Part shown: positions 16,700 to 24,535 of the stretch, piece by piece | Position numbering within the stretch: the stretch's first letter is position 1 | Layout of the letters: every line of letters begins with the position of its first letter | Origin: JAAYYY01 sp964579295 | GTDB taxonomy: Bacteria; Chloroflexota; Anaerolineae; Promineifilales; Promineifilaceae | Length of the DNA: 64,000 bases | Direction: 5' to 3' | NCBI GenBank assembly: GCA_964579295.1 | Contig: CAZOGK010000007.1 | Span: 1-64,000 of the forward strand | Position numbers and translations under genes: made by a program | The notes under the pieces: generated by a model | Database searches by the model: none | The model's input: the letters and a program-made list of their open reading frames with translations, nothing else | Told to the model about the DNA's origin: nothing

Positions 16700-18112
16700 T
16701 CAAGCCGTCTGTTTCTCCAGCGCCGCCAGCATCTCCTCCACGTCGGTGAACTTGACGCGCGGGCGGCCCAGCGCTTCGCCGCGCTGCACTTCGATCTCGT
16801 CCAGGCGCTGCCAATCCTCATAGCTGAAGTAGTGGGGCTGCCGCTCGGCCACGAGCGCCAGCGCGGCTTCCGCCGTCGGCCTCTCCGGCTGCAGAATGGC
16901 TCCCGCGGCTACGTCGTCAAACATCAGCTCCACCGTTTCGGCGGCGTCCGGCTTGTTGGTGCCAATGACGCCGCTGGCGCCGCGCTTGATCCAGCCGGCT
17001 GTGTAGAGGCCGGTGATCGGCTTCTGGGTCTCGGGGTCGATCACCCGCCCGTCCTGATTGAGAATCACCCCCCAGCTATCCTTAAAGGGCACGCCGGGAA
17101 CCGGCACGCCGATATAGCCGATGGAGCGGAAGGCAATGCCCGCCTTGATTACCTCTTCGCGCTCGGTCGCCCGCGGGCGCAGCGTGCCGGCGTCGGTCTG
17201 GTACAGTTCGTTGTGCACCATGCGGATGGCGGCCAGGTGGCCTGCCTCGTCGCCGATGAACTCTACCGGGGAGACAAGGAAGCGCAGGATAATGCGGCGC
17301 GTCTTGTCGGTGGCCGGGATCTCCTGGCTGTAACTCTGGATAATCTCCACCTTGCGGGTGGTGGCCCGGTCGGCGCTTTCCGCCAGCGATTCCTCGCTCA
17401 GCGGGTCCAGGGTCGCTTCTTCCGGCGGCGCCCAGCAGATCGCGTCGTCCAGCTCGCCCAGCTCTTTGATTTCGGGGGTGGTGAAGGCTGCCTGGGCCGG
17501 GCCGCGGCGGCCAATCATATAGACCTCGCGGATATTGCTCTTGCTCAGCGCTTCCAGCGCGTAGTCGGCAATATCGGTGCGCCCCAGCTCCTCTGGCGTG
17601 CGGCTGAGGATGCGCACCACGTCGACCGCCACGTTGCCCACGCCGATTACCGCCGCCGACTCGACCGAGAGGTCGAACTCGCAGTCGCGGTAGTCAGGAT
17701 GGCCGTTATACCAGGCGACAAAATCAGTGGCCGCGTAGCTGCCTTCCAGCTCTTCGCCCGGAATGTTCAGGTTGCGGTCGGTCTGCGCGCCGGTCGTGAA
17801 GATGATCTGGTGATAATGACGGCGCAAATCGTCGACGGTAACGTGCTTGCCGATTTCCACGTTGCCGAAGAAGCGGAAGCCGGGCTGCTGCGCCACCCGG
17901 TCAAAGATCTTGGTGACCGACTTAATCTTCTGGTGGTCGGGCGCTACCCCGTAGCGCACCAGACCAAAAGGCGTCGGCAGGCGCTCGTACATGTCTACCT
18001 GTACCTTCACCTGCTTCTGCTTAGATAGCTGTTCGGCTGCGTAGAATCCGGTAGGCCCCGCGCCCACAATCGCCACGCGCAGGGGGTTGGCTTCCGTGCC
18101 GAGTTCGGACAT
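16700..18112 (-). CDS. FprA-type ferredoxin--NADP(+) reductase
   Basis: A 470-aa FAD/NADP oxidoreductase of the adrenodoxin-reductase type, moving electrons between NADPH and ferredoxin. Visible features: N-terminal FAD site VAIVGAGPTGFYAAEQL, the marker YERLPTPFGLVRYGVAPDH, the NADP site AVIGVGNVAVDVVRIL near residue 160, and the C-terminal GWIKRGASGVIGTNKPDA segment. Length is close to mycobacterial FprA (about 456 aa). A good AAGGAGA lies before the ATG. It is 57 bp downstream of the CBS-pair gene and may share its transcript. Partner ferredoxin not seen here. Confidence 0.88.
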   Translation of the reverse strand: MSELGTEANPLRVAIVGAGPTGFYAAEQLSKQKQVKVQVDMYERLPTPFGLVRYGVAPDHQKIKSVTKIFDRVAQQPGFRFFGNVEIGKHVTVDDLRRHYHQIIFTTGAQTDRNLNIPGEELEGSYAATDFVAWYNGHPDYRDCEFDLSVESAAVIGVGNVAVDVVRILSRTPEELGRTDIADYALEALSKSNIREVYMIGRRGPAQAAFTTPEIKELGELDDAICWAPPEEATLDPLSEESLAESADRATTRKVEIIQSYSQEIPATDKTRRIILRFLVSPVEFIGDEAGHLAAIRMVHNELYQTDAGTLRPRATEREEVIKAGIAFRSIGYIGVPVPGVPFKDSWGVILNQDGRVIDPETQKPITGLYTAGWIKRGASGVIGTNKPDAAETVELMFDDVAAGAILQPERPTAEAALALVAERQPHYFSYEDWQRLDEIEVQRGEALGRPRVKFTDVEEMLAALEKQTA

Positions 18113-18169
18113 GGCTAGTCTCCTTTGCTCAGTAGGTTGGAAATGCCGGCTCGCTGGCAGACCCGGATC

Positions 18170-18610
18170 TTACTCTTCGCCACCGGCCAATAGCTGCACC
18201 TCGCGGGTGTCTATTTCTCCCCGGTAGGCATCACGCTGAGCTTTCATCACGTCCCCAATGGAGATGATGCCTACCAGCAGCCCCTCGTCCACAATTGGCA
18301 GGTGGCGGAAGCGGCGCTCCGTCATCGTGTGCGCTACCGAATAAAGATCGTCCTGTGGCATCCCGGTCACAGGATTTGGCGTCATAATCGTCTCCACAGG
18401 GTCGGCAAAGCAGGCTTCGTCCTGAGCCGCCCGGCGGATGATGTCGCGCTCAGACAGAATGCCCACCGGCCGCGGCGCGTCGGCGCTGACGATGACCACC
18501 GCCCCGATGTTATGCTCCGTGAGCAGGCGCACGGCTTCCCTGATCGTCTGCTCCGGCCGCATGGTAATGAGTTCGCCTGACTTCGCGGCGAGGATGCGGC
18601 GCACTTTCAT
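18170..18610 (-). CDS. CBS-domain pair protein
   Basis: A 146-aa stand-alone Bateman module. Two CBS repeats: residues about 8-65 (TIREAVRLLTEHNIGAVVIV, GILSERDIIR) and 75-130 (DDLYSVAHTMTERRFRHLPIVDEG, GIISIGDVMK). The type is common as an adenylate-sensing or redox-linked regulator. It precedes the ferredoxin reductase gene, which could be its regulatory partner, though this is only positional. Confidence 0.78.
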   Translation of the reverse strand: MKVRRILAAKSGELITMRPEQTIREAVRLLTEHNIGAVVIVSADAPRPVGILSERDIIRRAAQDEACFADPVETIMTPNPVTGMPQDDLYSVAHTMTERRFRHLPIVDEGLLVGIISIGDVMKAQRDAYRGEIDTREVQLLAGGEE

Positions 18611-18630
18611 GGGATCACCTCACTAACAGA

Positions 18631-18657
18631 GGGGGCGCCTCAGGCGCCCCCTTTTCT
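18631..18657 (+). terminator. Hairpin with T-tract
   Basis: GGGGGCGCC (18631-18639) pairs with GGCGCCCCC (18643-18651) around a 3-nt loop and is followed on the plus strand by TTTTCTT. The plus strand has no gene upstream here, so its direction of use is unclear; it may also stop readthrough from the LysM gene on the minus strand. Confidence 0.4.
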
Positions 18658-18674
18658 TGATTATCAACGTTGCC

Positions 18675-18707
18675 GGTCTGGCGGCGGTGACGAGCCGCCG
18701 CCAGACC
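18675..18707 (-). terminator. Strong hairpin downstream of the LysM gene
   Basis: Perfect 13-bp inverted repeat (GGTCTGGCGGCGG at 18675-18687, complement at 18695-18707) with a 7-nt loop, 36 bp past the LysM-gene stop. No U-tract follows on the minus strand, so it may act as an mRNA-end stabiliser rather than an intrinsic terminator. Confidence 0.45.
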
Positions 18708-18742
18708 TATGGGATTATATTCTCTGCCGCAAGCGGCGCCAA

Positions 18743-20173
18743 TCAGCGCCCGCCGGTGACGCCATGCAGTGAATCGCAGGACGGACAGCTGCCGTCAGGC
18801 CGCACCATGGCGTAGCCGGCCTGCGGATCGCCGCCGGGATCGTAGGTGGTGAAGTCCACGTTGAAGACGATCATCATGCGTACCCGGCCGCTGCTCGAGG
18901 CCAGTGAGGCGGTCTCTGCCAGCCACTGGGCCTGCTGCGCCACCGACGTATTGCGCGCCCAGGCAAAGGCGTCCGAGATGCCGGGGAAGCCGTCGCCGGA
19001 GAGGTAGCCCAGCTCGGTGAAGCAAAGCTTGCGCGAGCCGCCGAAGGCATTGTAATAGACGTTCACCATCGGCTGGTAATACCAGCTATAGTGCGAGCCG
19101 CCCGAGTGGCCGCTGGTGGCGTGGGGCGACGTGGCGCCGGCGTTAAAGTGGACGCCGACGCAGTCCATGTAACTGGCGGCGCCGGCAGCGGCCATGCCGC
19201 TGATGTAGCGGTTGTCGGCCCAGGCATTGGTGCCGTTGTCAAAGCCGGTGGGCGCGGGCGCGCCGGAGATAACGAGGACGTTGGGATTGGCGGCCTTGAT
19301 CGCCGTGTACGCCGGGCGCAGCACATTGTTGACATAAGCCTGCGGGCTGATCTGCCCGGCCGGCCATTCGCGGTCAATGTTCTGCTCGTTCCAGACCTCG
19401 ATAGCGTCCGGGCCCAACGCCGCCACGCCGCCAAGGAAGCTGGCGTAGGCGCCAAAGTCGATGGAGCCCGGCGCCGGGTAAAGATTGGCCCCAGGAATGC
19501 TCAGCAGCACCTTGAAGCCCGCATTGTGCGCTTCACTGATCCGGCCGGCGACCGCGCCGGGGTCGTCGCCGGGGCTCCACTTGTGCTGGAACTTCACCCA
19601 GACCATACCCGCGTGGCGCATCCGGTCGGCGGCGCCCATGCCCGTGGCCTGGCCGCCCAGCTCGAAGCTGCCGCCGGTGATCGGCGGAGGCGGCGCACCA
19701 CCACCCGGCGAGCCGCCCGAAGGCGGCGGCGTCGTCCCGCCGCTTGTGCCGCCGGGAATGGTCAGCACCTGGCCCACCCAGATGTAATTGGGGTTGGAGA
19801 TGTTGTTCGCCGCCGCCAGCGCCACGATGTTGGTGCCAAACTGGGCGGCGATGCGGTAGAGTGTGTCCCCGGCGCGCACGGTGTAGGTGCCGCCCGGGCT
19901 CGGAGCTGGCGAAGGCGGCGGCTGCCCGCCGGGCGGCGGCGACGTGTCTCCTTCGCCCGGAACCCGCAGCACCTGGCCGACCCAGATATAGTTCGGGTTG
20001 CTGATATCATTCATGGCTACCAGCGTGGGCACGTTGGTGCCGAATCTGGCAGCGATGCGGTAGAGTGTATCCCCCGGTTGGACGGTGTAGGTTGTCTCGG
20101 CGAAAACCGTACTCGCCAGCAAGAGCGATAGCAAGAGAACAAGTACAGGCACATACCGTAAACGGCGCTTCAT
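18743..20173 (-). CDS. Secreted LysM protein with glycoside-hydrolase-like TIM-barrel domain
   Basis: A 476-aa exported protein. I chose the ATG at 20173: it has GGGAGG upstream and opens a clean signal peptide (MKRRLRYVPVLVLLLSLLLASTVFA). A longer frame from 20284 spans the promoter. Two LysM peptidoglycan/glycan-binding repeats follow (YTVQPGDTLYRIAARFG and YTVRAGDTLYRIAAQFG), joined by Pro/Gly linkers. The C-terminal 300 residues look like a clan-A glycosidase: VWNEQN has the usual acid/base Glu after Asn, and CFTELGYL the candidate nucleophile. It likely acts on cell-wall or matrix glycans; substrate unknown. Confidence 0.8.
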   Translation of the reverse strand: MKRRLRYVPVLVLLLSLLLASTVFAETTYTVQPGDTLYRIAARFGTNVPTLVAMNDISNPNYIWVGQVLRVPGEGDTSPPPGGQPPPSPAPSPGGTYTVRAGDTLYRIAAQFGTNIVALAAANNISNPNYIWVGQVLTIPGGTSGGTTPPPSGGSPGGGAPPPPITGGSFELGGQATGMGAADRMRHAGMVWVKFQHKWSPGDDPGAVAGRISEAHNAGFKVLLSIPGANLYPAPGSIDFGAYASFLGGVAALGPDAIEVWNEQNIDREWPAGQISPQAYVNNVLRPAYTAIKAANPNVLVISGAPAPTGFDNGTNAWADNRYISGMAAAGAASYMDCVGVHFNAGATSPHATSGHSGGSHYSWYYQPMVNVYYNAFGGSRKLCFTELGYLSGDGFPGISDAFAWARNTSVAQQAQWLAETASLASSSGRVRMMIVFNVDFTTYDPGGDPQAGYAMVRPDGSCPSCDSLHGVTGGR

Positions 20174-20240
20174 GAGGACCTCCCTGGCTGCCCGGGCCGG
20201 CGCGCGCCCGAGCGTCTGAGTCAAATGCGACAGTACCGCT

Positions 20241-20268
20241 ATTATAAACGCCTCCTTCACGCAATCAA
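20241..20268 (-). promoter_or_regulatory. Promoter of the LysM gene
   Basis: Minus strand TTGATT (20263-20268), 16-bp spacer, TATAAT (20241-20246). The predicted leader to the ATG at 20173 is about 60 nt. Its position inside the longer ORF supports the shorter start. Confidence 0.7.
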
Positions 20269-20341
20269 CCTGGGAATGTGACAATCGCAGGGAAGTAGCC
20301 CGGCAATCGTCGCCCCCGCCGTGCCATCTCGCCGGTAGACG

Positions 20342-20369
20342 ATGACAGGAGGGACAGTTCCGCTATACT
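20342..20369 (+). promoter_or_regulatory. Promoter of the cystathionine beta-synthase gene
   Basis: ATGACA (20342-20347), 16-bp spacer, TATACT (20364-20369), followed by a leader of about 47 nt to the ATG at 20422. Confidence 0.6.
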
Positions 20370-20421
20370 AGAGGAAGCTTATCGACATCCGCATCCTGCT
20401 ATTAAAACTGAGGACAGACCC

Positions 20422-21858
20422 ATGGCATTTGCTGCAGTCACAGATACGGAAATGCTCTCTGCGATGGCCGTTCACCCCGATATCGTCGCCACGATCGGCA
20501 ACACACCGCTGGTCCGCCTCAATTCGGTCGGGCGCGAGCTGCCGTGCCAGCTCCTGGCCAAGCTTGAATTCTTTAACCCTGGGGGGTCGGTCAAAGACCG
20601 GATTGGCCCGGCCATTATTGCCGCCGCCGAAGAGAGCGGCGCGCTGCAGCCGGGCGGCACCATCGTCGAGGCCACCTCTGGCAACACGGGCGTCGGGCTG
20701 GCGCTGGCAGCCGCCACCAAGGGCTACCGCTGCATCTTTGTCATGCCGGACAAGATGTCTCAGGAGAAGATTCAGCTGCTGCGCGCCTATGGCGCTCGCG
20801 TCGTGGTGACGCCAACTGCCGTCGAGCCAGATGATCCCCGCAGCTATTACAAGGTGGCGGAACGGCTGGTGGAGGAAACGCCCAACGCGATTCTCGCCGA
20901 CCAGTATCGCAATCCGGTCAATCCGCAGGCGCATTACGAGACGACCGGCCCGGAAATCTGGGAGCAGACAGCCGGGCGCGTAACGCACTTCGTCGCCGGT
21001 ATGGGCACGGGCGGCACGATCAGCGGCGCCGGGCGCTACCTGAAGGAGAAGAACCCCGCGGTCAAGGTGATCGGCGCCGACCCCATTGGCTCCATCCTCT
21101 ACGAGCTACACCGCAGCGGCCGGTTTACGAAGGCCGAGAGCTATAAAGTTGAAGGGATTGGCGAGGATTTCCTGCCCGGCACGACCGATCTGGCAGTAGT
21201 TGACGAAATCGTGCAGGTGAGCGACCAGGATAGCTTCCTCATCACGCGCCGGCTCGTCCGCGAAGAGGGGATCTTCTGCGGCGGCTCGTCGGGCTCGGCC
21301 GTCTGGGCTGCGATGGCTTATGCGCGCGAGCACCACCTCGGGCCGGACGACGTCGTGGTCATCATCATTCCCGATTCCGGCTCGCGTTACCTGAGCAAGC
21401 TCTTCAGCGACGATTGGATGCGCGAGAATAGCTTCCTGGAACGCGCCTGGATCGATCTGAGCGCCGCCGATGTGCAGGCAACCAAGGGCATAACGGAGCT
21501 GATCACGGCCCGGCCTTCTGACCGGCTGACTGACGTGGTGGCCCTGATGAAGCAGCACGGCATCTCCCAGCTTCCAGTCGTCGGCGACGACGAGCAATTG
21601 GCCGGCCTGGTGCGCGAGGTGGACCTGCTCAAGCACATGCTTTCTACTCGCCGCGACCAGGATGCCACCATTGAAGAAGTGATAGACCGCAACGTCGCCG
21701 TGGTGCAGCCGGGCACGCCGCTGGAGACGCTCGTCGGCATGTTCGCCACGCGCCACGCCGTCATCATCGCCAGCGCCGGCAGTGTACAGGGTATCCTGAC
21801 CCAGATTGATCTGCTCGACTTCCTGGCGGCGCAGATGCGGCAGGGCGAGCTGCCGTAG
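20422..21858 (+). CDS. Cystathionine beta-synthase (PLP enzyme with C-terminal CBS pair)
   Basis: A 478-aa enzyme that condenses serine (or O-acetylserine) with homocysteine or sulfide. The PLP fold II core spans residues about 15-330: PLP lysine in NPGGSVKDRIG, substrate loop EATSGNTGVG, phosphate-binding GMGTGGTISGAGRYLKE, and GGSSGSAVW. Residues about 350-478 form two CBS motifs (DVVALMKQHGISQLPVVGDDEQLAGLVREVDLL and VLTQ-like GILTQIDLLDFL), the regulatory module typical of CBS rather than plain cysteine synthase. Exact substrate cannot be settled from sequence alone. Confidence 0.88.
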   Translation: MAFAAVTDTEMLSAMAVHPDIVATIGNTPLVRLNSVGRELPCQLLAKLEFFNPGGSVKDRIGPAIIAAAEESGALQPGGTIVEATSGNTGVGLALAAATKGYRCIFVMPDKMSQEKIQLLRAYGARVVVTPTAVEPDDPRSYYKVAERLVEETPNAILADQYRNPVNPQAHYETTGPEIWEQTAGRVTHFVAGMGTGGTISGAGRYLKEKNPAVKVIGADPIGSILYELHRSGRFTKAESYKVEGIGEDFLPGTTDLAVVDEIVQVSDQDSFLITRRLVREEGIFCGGSSGSAVWAAMAYAREHHLGPDDVVVIIIPDSGSRYLSKLFSDDWMRENSFLERAWIDLSAADVQATKGITELITARPSDRLTDVVALMKQHGISQLPVVGDDEQLAGLVREVDLLKHMLSTRRDQDATIEEVIDRNVAVVQPGTPLETLVGMFATRHAVIIASAGSVQGILTQIDLLDFLAAQMRQGELP

Positions 21859-21873
21859 CGGGCGGGGCAGCAA

Positions 21874-21902
21874 TTGCCTCAGTCAGGTGCCAACCGTATA
21901 AT
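21874..21902 (+). promoter_or_regulatory. Promoter of the four-repeat protein gene
   Basis: TTGCCT (21874-21879), 17-bp spacer, perfect TATAAT (21897-21902), 40 bp before the ATG at 21942. Confidence 0.65.
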
Positions 21903-21941
21903 CAGACAGCGCGATCATATGAGTGAGAAGGACTGTTGCCC

Positions 21942-23333
21942 ATGAACATTTTCATCCTGGCCGGCGTCATCGGCATCCTCGTCATTTTGCTCGGCGTCAT
22001 CATGGCCGGCTTATTTGCGACCCTCAGTCGCGCCGTCAAAGAGAATACGGTGGCGATGCAGGCGGCGTCTCCGGGCCAGCGGTATAACACGGCGCAGACG
22101 TTTGGCTTCGAGATCCCGGTGGCCGCCGACGTTCCTGAGCAGCTGGCGAAGGCGAGACGGCTGGCGGCGGCTCAGGCAGCGTCCACGCCGCGGGGCGCCA
22201 ATATGCGTATCGTTCCCGGCCCCAGCGACAGGCCGGCGACAGCCAGCGACGAGCTGGAGGGCGACCCGCAAACCGCCGTGCGCATTGCCGCTTTCCACAC
22301 CTGGCAGGGCGCTCGCATGGGCCCGCCCGTAGGCGGCGCGCCACCCACAGCGGCAGCCGTGGCCGCGCCCGCGGCCGCCCCGGCGACCACCAAGAGCGCC
22401 GAAGACCTGGTGCCAGGCGTCGACTATCCCTTCATCGAGATTACCGACGACATGAGTCCGGACCAGGTGCGCCAGGCGCGCATTGCCAACGCTAAGGCGC
22501 GCTCGCAGGCGGTGAAGACGCTGAAGGAGCAGGGCGAGATGGCAACCGCCGTGCCGACAGCCGGCGCGCCGGGAGAGCCGGTTGTGGCCGAGATGCAGAA
22601 GCAGTCGCCGGTCGTCGCCGCCGGTATCCCCGAGCCTACCTATATCGAAATTACCGACGAGATGAGCCCGGACCAGGTGCGCCAGGCGCGCATTGCCAAC
22701 GCCAAAGCGCGCTCGGCCTACAACAAGGCGCTCAAGGAAGCCGGCGTCGATCCCAGCCAGGTGACAGAAGTGCGTGAGGATCCTGCAGCAGCGCCCGCCG
22801 CCACCGCCGACTCGGCGCAGGCCGCTCAGATTGCCGAGCCGACCCCGGCGACGGCGCGCGAGCCCGAGGCTGTGCCCTCGACCTCGATCCCGGGCCCGAA
22901 CTACGTCGAGATTACAGACGACATGGATGCCGATGCGGTGCGGCAGGCGCGCGTGCAGAATGCGCGGATTCGCTCGCAGTTCTTCAAAGAGCTGAAGGAG
23001 CGGGGTATAGACCCCAAAGAGTGGGAAGCACAGCAGACAGCCGTGGCCGACGCCGCCGCCTCCGCCGGGGCAACGGCCCGCGAGGAGACAGCACCCGCAG
23101 CGGCCGCGCCGGAGCCAGCAGCGCCCGCCGCGGCCACAGGCGGGGACGGCGGATTCCAGCTGCCGCCCAACATTGCGCCGCCCAACTATATCAAGGTCAC
23201 CGACGACATGGAGGCCGACGACGTGCGCCAGGCGCGGGTCGCCAACGCGCGTGAGCGCTCTCGCTTCTTCAAGGAGCTGAAGGAGGCGGGCATCGACCCT
23301 AAGGAGCTGCCCGCCGAGCTAACGCAACCGTAG
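21942..23333 (+). CDS. Unknown membrane-anchored protein with four conserved ~40-aa repeats
   Basis: A 463-aa protein starting at ATG 21942 with AGAAGGA 9 nt upstream (a TTG at 21936 is too close to that site). One N-terminal membrane segment (residues about 3-27) is followed by a soluble part made of four repeats separated by Ala/Pro/Thr-rich linkers. Each repeat carries the core I-TD-[DE]-M-x-x-D-x-VRQAR-[IV]-x-NA then R-S and LKE, and the last three end GIDP or GVDP. The repeat looks like a short strand followed by two helices. I recognise no family. It has its own promoter and terminator, so it is a single-gene unit. The many acidic and Arg residues suggest protein or nucleic-acid binding, but that is a guess. 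Confidence 0.65.
   Translation: MNIFILAGVIGILVILLGVIMAGLFATLSRAVKENTVAMQAASPGQRYNTAQTFGFEIPVAADVPEQLAKARRLAAAQAASTPRGANMRIVPGPSDRPATASDELEGDPQTAVRIAAFHTWQGARMGPPVGGAPPTAAAVAAPAAAPATTKSAEDLVPGVDYPFIEITDDMSPDQVRQARIANAKARSQAVKTLKEQGEMATAVPTAGAPGEPVVAEMQKQSPVVAAGIPEPTYIEITDEMSPDQVRQARIANAKARSAYNKALKEAGVDPSQVTEVREDPAAAPAATADSAQAAQIAEPTPATAREPEAVPSTSIPGPNYVEITDDMDADAVRQARVQNARIRSQFFKELKERGIDPKEWEAQQTAVADAAASAGATAREETAPAAAAPEPAAPAAATGGDGGFQLPPNIAPPNYIKVTDDMEADDVRQARVANARERSRFFKELKEAGIDPKELPAELTQP
22425..23318 (+). repeat. Four in-frame repeats of the TDDM-VRQAR type
   Basis: Repeats begin at the Tyr codons at 22425, 22641, 22902 and 23187 (residues 162, 234, 321 and 416). Copies 1 and 2 share a 14-residue identical core (SPDQVRQARIANAK); copies 3 and 4 share RQAR, FFKELKE and GIDPKE. 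Spacing is irregular because the Ala/Pro linkers differ in length. Confidence 0.8.
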
Positions 23334-23338
23334 CCGTC

Positions 23339-23374
23339 AGAGGCCGGACTCGCCAGAGCCCGGCCTCTTTTCTT
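23339..23374 (+). terminator. Terminator after the four-repeat protein gene
   Basis: AGAGGCCGG (23339-23347) pairs with CCGGCCTCT (23360-23368) around a 12-nt loop and runs into TTTCTT. It sits 5 bp past the stop codon, between two convergent genes. Confidence 0.85.
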
Positions 23375-23396
23375 GACGGGCCACACTTGCCGCCCG

Positions 23397-24410
23397 TCAG
23401 TCGTAGCCGGCAATCAGGCGCAGCAGCTCGTACTCCATTTCCGCGCTGCGCCGGCCCAGGCTGGCCAGCTCGATGCTGGGGTCGGCCCCGGAGAGGTGCC
23501 GCTCCGCCTGCACCAGGCAGGTCACCGCCCACTTCATATTGCCCATGATCTCCCAGTAGCGCACAGCCGCGCGGTCGACAGCCGTTCCGCTCTCGCGCTC
23601 GTAGGCCTGGAGATAGGATTCGCCGTCGGCAACGCCGCCCAGCCGCAGCCTGTCGTGCCCAAAGCGCCAGTCGCGCACCAGCGGCCAGGCCACGTCTTCC
23701 AGCGGGTCGCCGAGATGCGCGAACTCCCAGTCGATGACCGCCGCCAGCCCTTGCTCGTCGACGATGATATTGCCGATGCGGAAGTCGCCATGCAGCAACG
23801 CCAGGCGCGCCGGGGCTGGCGGCGCCTGCTGTTCCAACCAGCGCAGGCCGGCTACCAGGCCCGGGCTATCAATCTGCAGCTCCGCCAGCGTGCGCCGCAG
23901 GCCGGCCACGATCTGCTGCGCCGGGCTGGCGGCCGGCTCAGGTCGCGGCAGGAAAGGCAGGGGCTCCAGCTGGTGGATAAGCGCAAGCTGCTGGGCCATC
24001 TGCGGCGCCAGCATGGCGCGCGCTGCCGCCAGCTCCGGGCGGCGTACCACCCGCGGCCCGATTGACTCGCCGGCGACGTATGTCATGAGGAAGAACGGGG
24101 CGCCCAAAACGGCGGGATCGACACAGAGGGCAACGGGGTGCGGGCAGCGGACGCCGGCGCTGCTGGCTTGCTGCAGCAGCCGAAACTCCTCGGCGCGGCT
24201 GAGCGCAGCCGGATTCATCGTCGCCGCCATGTCCAGCCGCAGCACGAGCCAGACGGGCTCGTCCGGAGCCGCCTCCAGGCGCAGCCGCCACGTCTCCCGG
24301 GAGGCGCCGCCGGCCAGCGGCTGCAGCTCGCTTACGGCGACAGGGCGCTGCAGCGTCTCCGCCAGGAAGGCCGTCAGGCCTTGCTGCAGAGCCGCAGGTC
24401 GTTCCAGCAT
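23397..24410 (-). CDS. Aminoglycoside-phosphotransferase-like (APH family) protein
   Basis: A 337-aa kinase-fold protein. Motifs: ATP-binding loop GGASRETWRL, catalytic LLHGDFRIGNIIV (HGDxxxxN) and metal-binding AVIDWEFAHLGDPLEDVAW (DWE). The family near acyl-CoA dehydrogenases is like the N-terminal domain of ACAD10/11, which phosphorylates 4-hydroxyacyl groups; antibiotic resistance is unlikely. I chose the ATG at 24410 with GGGAGGAT upstream. It is divergent from the acyl-CoA dehydrogenase gene with a 125-bp gap, so the pair may be co-regulated. Confidence 0.82.
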   Translation of the reverse strand: MLERPAALQQGLTAFLAETLQRPVAVSELQPLAGGASRETWRLRLEAAPDEPVWLVLRLDMAATMNPAALSRAEEFRLLQQASSAGVRCPHPVALCVDPAVLGAPFFLMTYVAGESIGPRVVRRPELAAARAMLAPQMAQQLALIHQLEPLPFLPRPEPAASPAQQIVAGLRRTLAELQIDSPGLVAGLRWLEQQAPPAPARLALLHGDFRIGNIIVDEQGLAAVIDWEFAHLGDPLEDVAWPLVRDWRFGHDRLRLGGVADGESYLQAYERESGTAVDRAAVRYWEIMGNMKWAVTCLVQAERHLSGADPSIELASLGRRSAEMEYELLRLIAGYD

Positions 24411-24535
24411 TGATCCTCCCAGGGTGGCACGGCGCGTGATGATAGGGGATCTTGCCGCCGCCGGCAACGAGCGCTACACTGCCCGGCGCCAGTTACACAG
24501 CGGAGCGCGGTAGCGCCCACGAGGGAGGAATCGCG

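Noticed and set aside
18631..18707. Two hairpins as the ends of a small mobile element
   Set aside because: No target-site duplication, no inverted copies of each other, and nothing between them.
20174..20284. Longer start of the LysM protein
   Set aside because: The extension overlaps a TATAAT promoter on the same strand and destroys the signal peptide.
23397..24410. Aminoglycoside resistance gene
   Set aside because: The context (divergent acyl-CoA dehydrogenase) and the GGASRETWRL/DWEFAHLGDP motifs fit the ACAD10/11-type kinase; no sign of a resistance cassette.
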